21,285 nt of DNA from Bacillota bacterium. GTDB lineage: Bacteria; Bacillota; Clostridia; DSM-8532. Positions 16,354 to 21,285 of the stretch are shown here, piece after piece; the stretch's first letter is position 1; each line of letters opens with the position of its first letter. The notes beneath the pieces were generated by a model. That model searched no databases. It was not told the DNA's origin and was given only the letters and a program-made list of their open reading frames with translations. Position numbers and translations under genes: made by a program. The stretch is taken from positions 1 to 21,285 of the forward strand of contig JAEZBW010000533.1 in assembly GCA_023426765.1 (NCBI GenBank), written 5' to 3'.

Positions 16354-17835
16354 TCATGGATTTGCCGAATATACGGTTTCGTCTAAAAACCCGTTGTGAA
16401 ACAGATTGTTCAATGCCGCATGAGCTTCAAAAAATCCATGCGTTCCGGAACTGGCCAGCGTGTTCAGCGCATCGCCGAAGGTCATCGGCAAACCCGTTAA
16501 AATACCTCCCAGAGACCGGAATACACTCTTTCCCCGGAAGTGATGAATTTGATTGGGAGATAATAAATCGAACCCGTCTTCAAAGGTTTTGCAGATCAGA
16601 TCATCCCGCAGCTTCAACGGCATGTTTTCGGGAGGAGCTTCGGGCATGTTCCGATCGATCATCTGCGTTACAATCCGGTGAAGATCCTCCGGCGTTTCAA
16701 AGGCGGCTTCATCAAAAATGCGGTATCCCAAAGGCCATCGCTCTGAAGTATAGCAGGGGCTGACCAGCTTGATGACCCTTGTGACAAGATTGATGTAAAA
16801 GCCCGAAACACAGGCGATGGTGCCTTGCGGGATAACATCCTGCAAATAGTTGGCGCTGTCGCGCTCCCGCATGTCCTGCTTTTGCTCAAAAATCCGCCCG
16901 CCGGATACCTTTTGCCGTTCGCTGTCCTTCATCTGCATGATCATATTCACATGCATCAGCTGCTGTGGGGTATGATTGTCATGGACTTTTCGCAGCATGC
17001 CGGGGGACAGGACGCTTAACCTTGGCCAGGGCAGATTCTTCGGCCGGTAAAAAGCGATCAGGTCATCAATCCATTTTTTATCGGCGCAAACAGCGGTGGA
17101 GGTGCAGACATCCGAGCCCGTGATCTCGGCGAAATCCTTCATGTAATCAATATAATGCGGGTTGTCATAAGGCTCCGTCGCATAATACAGCAGGGCCAGC
17201 CCTGCGGCCTGTCCGAAAATATCGGTGCAGGCTTTGACGATGTCCCTGAAAAAAGACCGGTCCTTCTCATAATCCAGTACGGCCTTCAGTTTCCCCGCGC
17301 AAAACGAGCAGAACCAGCATTGAACGCTGCAGCCGTCTGTCAGCTCGATGGCCAGAGTGGGGTGATCAATAAAATGATTGAAACCTCCCAGCTCGCTTTC
17401 AGCGGATGCAATACGCTGGCTGCGCCATTTTTGATACCGGGTGCTTTTCGACGGAGGAGAACGGTGAATGCAAACATCCCTGTACTGCATTTTTCTTAGA
17501 AAAGCAAAACGCAGCCAAAGCTCCAGAAGAGGATAGTTGTGCAGCACCGATGACTGCATTTGCGATGAATCTCCGACGTTCTGTAACAGGTAGTCCCTTA
17601 CTGCGTCAGGATTTTTCCACAGCGGTGACATTTCATCCGGATCGAACTCTATGCCGATCTGCTTCATCCTGTGGATTTGTTCATCACTGAAATGGCCCGA
17701 ATTGACCGCAATGCGAAAATCTGCGTCTCCATCATAGCATTCGAAAAAACGTTTAATCTGGGAGATTTGATTCAACTCTTCCTGTGTAAAGGCATTCAGG
17801 ACCTTCATGTAACTGTTGGTATTCTTATCGCTCAT
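16354..17835 (-). CDS. PoyD-like radical SAM peptide epimerase
   Basis: This protein is predicted to convert L- to D-amino acids in the precursor core by radical hydrogen abstraction. The start at ATG 17835 (493 aa) has AGAGGG 7 nt upstream; an in-frame ATG at 17907 has no ribosome binding site. The radical SAM motif is Cys169, Cys173, Cys176 in ELTDGCSVQCWFC (bases 17308-17331). Other blocks match RiPP epimerases as I know them: an N-terminal FFECYDGDADFR segment, LYYATEPYDNPHY near 216-228, then IACVSGF (Cys342) and SPCYTSERWPLGYRIFDE (Cys361). One of these late Cys residues could give the returning hydrogen atom, as in characterised epimerases. It is the second gene of the operon, directly after the precursor. 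Confidence 0.82.
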   Translation of the reverse strand: MSDKNTNSYMKVLNAFTQEELNQISQIKRFFECYDGDADFRIAVNSGHFSDEQIHRMKQIGIEFDPDEMSPLWKNPDAVRDYLLQNVGDSSQMQSSVLHNYPLLELWLRFAFLRKMQYRDVCIHRSPPSKSTRYQKWRSQRIASAESELGGFNHFIDHPTLAIELTDGCSVQCWFCSFCAGKLKAVLDYEKDRSFFRDIVKACTDIFGQAAGLALLYYATEPYDNPHYIDYMKDFAEITGSDVCTSTAVCADKKWIDDLIAFYRPKNLPWPRLSVLSPGMLRKVHDNHTPQQLMHVNMIMQMKDSERQKVSGGRIFEQKQDMRERDSANYLQDVIPQGTIACVSGFYINLVTRVIKLVSPCYTSERWPLGYRIFDEAAFETPEDLHRIVTQMIDRNMPEAPPENMPLKLRDDLICKTFEDGFDLLSPNQIHHFRGKSVFRSLGGILTGLPMTFGDALNTLASSGTHGFFEAHAALNNLFHNGFLDETVYSANP

Positions 17836-17949
17836 GTTATAGCCCTCTAAATGAAATTGTTCTGCGAAAGCTGAAAATGAAGAATGGAAAGGATATGGTG
17901 AAGCCATTGACCGATGTGAAATTAATGTTTGTCACACAGGATAATGAAC

Positions 17950-18249
17950 TTACCAACCGCCCTGCGCGGTACAGGATGTAACCGCCGCAGCTGCACTGAC
18001 ACAGGCAGCGGCAGCAACTACTGATGTGCCTCCTGATACCTGCTCCAGCTCGTCGTCGCTAAGTTCATCGGTAGATTCCATATCTTTGGCGATATTCATG
18101 AAGTCCTGCACACAGATGTCATATCCGTATTCTTTAGCCAGTTCGATCATGCCTTCAATATTGTTCAGACCAACTTCTTTGGCTTTCAGGTTCAGTTCCT
18201 TGTCTTCAACAACCTTCACACCGAAGGCTTTTAGATTTTCCACACTCAT
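17950..18249 (-). CDS. Nif11-type leader RiPP precursor peptide
   Basis: This 99-residue protein is the likely substrate of the cluster. ATG 18249 has AGAGGT 7 nt upstream and begins MSVENLKAF, the usual Nif11 opening; an in-frame ATG at 18285 would add 12 residues with no ribosome binding site. Residues 1-74 are the acidic, helical leader, ending ELSDDELEQVSGG, the double-Gly junction. The core is residues 75-99: hydrophobic, rich in Ala and Val, with Cys83 and Cys93, five Ser/Thr spread between, and a final GGW. AAAACVS and AAAAVTS are back-to-back 7-residue near-repeats within it. There is no Tyr, Lys or Asp. D-amino acids are the expected change; sulfation or another radical change is inferred from the neighbours. 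Confidence 0.9.
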   Translation of the reverse strand: MSVENLKAFGVKVVEDKELNLKAKEVGLNNIEGMIELAKEYGYDICVQDFMNIAKDMESTDELSDDELEQVSGGTSVVAAAACVSAAAAVTSCTAQGGW

Positions 18250-18312
18250 AAGGCTTACCTCTTTCCACGATAATGACTTCACCATATTCGTTTTCCGGGC
18301 TTATTGCCTGAT

Positions 18313-18330
18313 GATGAAAAAGGCTTCATC
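18313..18330. repeat. 6-bp inverted repeat in the precursor leader
   Basis: GATGAA (18313-18318) and TTCATC (18325-18330) pair around a 6-nt loop. The repeat lies just past the -10 box of the candidate promoter, where it could serve as an operator or a structure at the 5' end of the mRNA. Confidence 0.3.
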
Positions 18331-18332
18331 TA

Positions 18333-18361
18333 TTTATACCACTTTGGGACAGTTATGAAAA
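18333..18361 (-). promoter_or_regulatory. Candidate promoter of the RiPP operon
   Basis: Read on the minus strand, TTTTCA (18356-18361, 4 of 6) and TATAAA (18333-18338, 5 of 6) are separated by 17 nt. Transcription would start about 75 nt before the precursor ATG at 18249. Confidence 0.5.
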
Positions 18362-18444
18362 CAAATATGCACATAATTTTTTCCCGCATTCAGGAAGTTT
18401 GCTCAGAGGTGTATTCGCCATGCCTTGCTGTGCAGATGACCTGA

Positions 18445-18762
18445 AACAGAGAGGGTTCTTCGGTCTTATTCCGGGTTTTCACAATAAAGTTGCAGATTAC
18501 AGATTTATTTCCGCAGGGTTATCAGGGAATTGGCCGCCGCATTGCTTTTACCGAAAGCGGCGCGATGGTAACCGATGCTTCCAGGCTTCCGATCCTGACC
18601 TGCCGCAACGGCGTCTTCGAGTGAGAATACGGGGTGCCTTACCGGCTGAACCCCATCCAGGCTGTTGTCAAGTGCCGGTAAGAAGGGAAAAACCGGGAGT
18701 GGATCAATAAATTCGATTCTGTGGAGATTTATGTGTTAATGCGAAAAAAACGTGGTATATAA
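18445..18762 (+). pseudogene. Possible decayed gene with in-frame stops, unidentified
   Basis: One plus-strand frame reads like protein but has stops: ITDLFPQGYQGIGRRIAF, then GAMVTDASRLPILTCRNGVFE, a TGA, EYGVPYRLNPIQAVVKCR, a TAA, and EGKNREWINKFDSVEIYVLM. Its codon use resembles real genes here, and no start or ribosome binding site is visible. The longer open frame at 18399-18710 in another frame looks like noise. The family is unknown to me. Confidence 0.3.
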
Positions 18763-18770
18763 TAAACCAC
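18736..18770 (+). promoter_or_regulatory. Candidate promoter and palindrome upstream of the MCP gene
   Basis: A TATAAT -10 box (18758-18763) lies inside an inverted repeat, GTGGT (18752-18756) and ACCAC (18766-18770). The best -35 is a poor TTAATG at 18736-18741. A repressor that binds the palindrome could block this promoter. There is no sigma-28 (flagellar) consensus. Confidence 0.35.
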
Positions 18771-18923
18771 ACATTTTATTGGGTGTCTCAACCATGCAAA
18801 CTCGGTTGATTCATAACGCGAAATGATTTGTAAATGGCGCCTGCGTTGATATCGGCGAAAAAATTCCAAACCTGTGAGCCGATTTCTGTTTGCAGCATGG
18901 TAAGGAAAAAAAGGAGAAATTGT

Positions 18924-20930
18924 ATGAAGTTAAGTATTTCCAAAAAGATCACCTTGTTTGCAGCCTCAATTGTGTTGGTCATCTCAGTGAGTATTGGCCT
19001 TACAAGCCTTTTAACCGGTGCAAACAGTATTACCGGACAGCAGGAAGATAACATGATAGAAATGGCGGATCAGGGCGCTAAACGTATCAATACGGTGATT
19101 ACCCTGCGGCTGCAGATTCTTCAGGTGCTGACCCTGAACGATGCCATGGTCTCAATGAACTGGGAACAGCAAAAAAGTTTTCTAAGTGATAAGCTGGAAA
19201 GCCTGGACTATCTCGATATGGCTGTCGTTCAGCCCGATGGTACCGCAAAGTATGTTGCAGGCGGTGATACGGCTCAGCTTGGAGACAGAGAATATGTTAA
19301 AAAAGCTTTTGCGGGAGAATCAAACGTATCAGACATCATCATCAGCAAAGTGATAGGGGTTCCCGTGCTGATGTATGCAGTGCCCATTGAATCCGAAGGA
19401 AAGGTCATCGGTGTATTGATCGCCAGAAGAAATTATAATGGTTTACGGGACATTACCGATAACATCACCATGGGTGAAAGAGGATATGCGTTTATTATCG
19501 GTTCGGATGGGACATTTTATGCTCACCCGAATGAGGAGCTTGTACAGAATCAGGTCAATGCGTTTAAGCAAATTGAAGAAAATGGCGCTTTGAAAAATTT
19601 CGGGATTGAACTTCAAAAGCTTGGTATCGGCAACGAGGGTGTCTTACGATATGAATATAACGGGGATAAACGGTTCACCGCCATGGCCCCCATCCCGGAT
19701 ACGAATTGGTCCATAGGGGTTGTGAATTATGATGAGGATGTTTTTGCTCCGTTAAGAAAGATGCAGCTGAATATTATTATTGTCACCCTGGTATTTCTCA
19801 TCCTTGGGATTGCGGCCGGCGTATTCCTGGGCCAGTTCATATCGAAGCCCATCCGAAAGCTTCTGACTATGGTTGACAGAATGTCAAACTATGATTTTAC
19901 ACAGGATACCGATGTGAACGGGGTTGACAAAATAAACCGACGTAAGGATGAAATAGGAGAAATCGGTTCCGCTATTTCCGGAATGAGGGAGAACATCGCT
20001 GCATTAATCCGCAAGGTTACAGATACAACACAGCATGTTGCCGCATCCTCGGAAGAACTGACCTCCATTTCGCAGCAGTCTTCAGATTCTTCGATTCAAA
20101 TGGCCAACGCAGTTGAGGAAATCGCCAGAGGCGCTTCCGACCAGGCGAAGGAAACCGAGGAAGGCGCTAAGAATATTTACGAACTAAGCAATCTGATCGC
20201 CCAAGACAGATCGAATATGGAAAACCTGAACAACTCTGCTTCTGAAGTGAACCGTCTGAAGAATGAAGGAATGGAAATCCTGGAAGATCTTACGCAGAAA
20301 ACTGATGAAAGCAAAAAAGCGGCAGAGGTTATTTTTAGTGCGATTCATGACACCAGTGTCAGTGTAGGCAATATTCAGGAAGGCAGTGAAATGATTCGAA
20401 CCATCGCCAGACAAACCAACCTGCTGGCGCTGAATGCATCGATAGAAGCGGCCAGAGCCGGTGAATCGGGGAGGGGCTTTGCTGTCGTGGCTGATGAAAT
20501 CAGGCATCTGGCCGAACAGTCGAACCGTTTTGCAAATGTGATTTCCAAGGAAATTCAGGAACTTACACAAAGAACTACAACCATGGTCAATACGATGAAT
20601 CAGGTTGGAGCCATCGTTCAAGCCCAAACCGACAGTGTAGTGATCACCAACCAAAGGTTCCAGGGCATCAATCAGGCTGTGGAGGAAATGAAAAATGTTA
20701 TCGTACAGCTAAATCTGTCCAGTGACATGATGGAAGTTAAGAAAGAAGAACTGGTGGGAATCTTAAATGATTTATCAGCCGTTTCAGAAGAATTTGCCGC
20801 CGGTACCGAAGAAGTATCCGCTTCCATCGAGCAGCAATCAGCATCTATCGATGAGGTCGCCAAGTCCAGTGAAGCGCTTGCTAAGTTAGCGGAGGATCTG
20901 CAAAGTATTGTGTTTAAGTTTAAACTCTGA
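18924..20930 (+). CDS. Methyl-accepting chemotaxis protein with dCache sensor
   Basis: This membrane chemoreceptor senses a ligand outside the cell and controls the CheA kinase. ATG 18924 has AGGAG 7 nt upstream and begins MKLSISKK just before the first membrane segment; a frame open from 18834 has no ribosome binding site. In the 668-residue protein: membrane segment 1 at about 9-30; a dCache-type double sensor domain at about 35-280, with membrane-distal DMAVVQPDG and membrane-proximal GYAFIIGSDGTFYAHP modules; membrane segment 2 at about 283-306; a HAMP domain to about 360; and a long coiled-coil signalling domain. The tip that contacts CheA/CheW is QTNLLALNASIEAARAGE (497-514). It has no C-terminal CheR-binding pentapeptide. 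The ligand is unknown. Confidence 0.95.
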   Translation: MKLSISKKITLFAASIVLVISVSIGLTSLLTGANSITGQQEDNMIEMADQGAKRINTVITLRLQILQVLTLNDAMVSMNWEQQKSFLSDKLESLDYLDMAVVQPDGTAKYVAGGDTAQLGDREYVKKAFAGESNVSDIIISKVIGVPVLMYAVPIESEGKVIGVLIARRNYNGLRDITDNITMGERGYAFIIGSDGTFYAHPNEELVQNQVNAFKQIEENGALKNFGIELQKLGIGNEGVLRYEYNGDKRFTAMAPIPDTNWSIGVVNYDEDVFAPLRKMQLNIIIVTLVFLILGIAAGVFLGQFISKPIRKLLTMVDRMSNYDFTQDTDVNGVDKINRRKDEIGEIGSAISGMRENIAALIRKVTDTTQHVAASSEELTSISQQSSDSSIQMANAVEEIARGASDQAKETEEGAKNIYELSNLIAQDRSNMENLNNSASEVNRLKNEGMEILEDLTQKTDESKKAAEVIFSAIHDTSVSVGNIQEGSEMIRTIARQTNLLALNASIEAARAGESGRGFAVVADEIRHLAEQSNRFANVISKEIQELTQRTTTMVNTMNQVGAIVQAQTDSVVITNQRFQGINQAVEEMKNVIVQLNLSSDMMEVKKEELVGILNDLSAVSEEFAAGTEEVSASIEQQSASIDEVAKSSEALAKLAEDLQSIVFKFKL

Positions 20931-20949
20931 GCCGGGGCGAAAGTGGAGC

Positions 20950-21285
20950 ATGAAAAAGAAGGTTTTGTTATTTGTTTTCATCATGATGGTGACGATCCCT
21001 TTATCAGCCTGCCTGCTGCAAAATGGTGAAAGCCTTCAATTCAGAGGCACCGTAAAATACACCATGTATATCGGGCTGAACGATCAGGACACTTATACGC
21101 AGCTTATTCCATCGGAGGAAGCTGAAAGGAAAGTGTGTGAAATCGCCCTGAAGTATGTGGACGGCTTTACGCAAACCCAGGCAAAAGGGGCATATAAGGA
21201 TGATGAAGGGATTGTCACTTATGAAAACAGCCTGATTTTTGAATTTTATGCGGCTACCGACGAACAGATGAAGGCAGTCATGGAT
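20950..21285 (+). CDS. Lipoprotein, cut by the window end
   Basis: An open frame of 112 residues runs off the end. It starts MKKKVLLFVF and has a lipobox LSAC (Cys21), so it is probably an exported, membrane-anchored lipoprotein. The mature part contains YTMYIGLNDQDTYTQLIPSEEA and VDGFTQTQAKGAY, which resembles small DUF3574-type proteins, though I am not sure of that. It starts 19 nt after the MCP stop with a poor ribosome binding site, so its translation may be coupled to the MCP gene. A role with the receptor is possible but not shown. Confidence 0.75.
   Translation, partial: MKKKVLLFVFIMMVTIPLSACLLQNGESLQFRGTVKYTMYIGLNDQDTYTQLIPSEEAERKVCEIALKYVDGFTQTQAKGAYKDDEGIVTYENSLIFEFYAATDEQMKAVMD

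Noticed and set aside
11774..18249. Lanthipeptide reading of the Nif11 cluster
   Set aside because: The core has Cys and Ser/Thr, but no LanM or LanB/C-type synthetase is encoded; the enzymes present are radical SAM types and a sulfotransferase.
18399..18710. A 103-codon plus-strand open frame before the chemoreceptor
   Set aside because: Its residues (many Arg, Pro and Cys) look random and no ribosome binding site precedes it; a neighbouring frame with stops looks more like real protein.

Overview
The window looks like chromosomal DNA of an anaerobic, plant-polysaccharide-degrading Firmicute, most likely a clostridial relative. This is an inference from gene content: a secreted GH10 xylanase that ends in S-layer homology (SLH) type repeats, strong GGAGG-type ribosome binding sites with some TTG/GTG starts, a TAXI-type TRAP transporter with its DUF1850 partner, and a large dCache chemoreceptor. 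No rRNA, tRNA, CRISPR array or insertion sequence was seen.

Layout. About 1-300 holds only weak coding traces that look like a decayed gene. A good sigma-A promoter (375-403) and a leader hairpin (434-471) precede a multidomain surface xylanase (529-4170), which is closed by a terminator. Next come small plus-strand housekeeping or stress genes: an NADH pyrophosphatase (nudC), a cupin, a GNAT acetyltransferase, a VOC/glyoxalase-fold protein and a second GNAT. After a 375-nt gap with two adjacent palindromes lies a TRAP operon: TAXI binding lipoprotein, DUF1850 protein, and fused DctQ/DctM permease. A 10-bp hairpin (11641-11670) sits between this operon and the oppositely oriented genes that follow.

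The most interesting part is a minus-strand operon (18249 down to 11774) that appears to be a RiPP (ribosomally made, post-translationally modified peptide) biosynthetic cluster. Its gene order is: a 99-residue Nif11-type leader precursor with a double-Gly junction and a 25-residue Ala/Val-rich core; a PoyD-like radical SAM peptide epimerase; a 364-residue protein I do not recognise; a second radical SAM protein with a cobalamin-binding-like N-terminal fold that is interrupted by a 22-residue tandem repeat; and a sulfotransferase with a long helical N-terminal domain. Four genes are separated by 20-60 nt and each has its own Shine-Dalgarno sequence. One promoter candidate lies upstream of the precursor. 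The simplest model is a peptide carrying D-amino acids plus a second radical modification and perhaps a sulfate. No leader peptidase or exporter is encoded in the window.

Beyond the cluster, 18286-18923 holds the divergent promoters and a possible decayed gene. A 668-residue methyl-accepting chemotaxis protein and a short lipoprotein, cut by the window end, complete the region.
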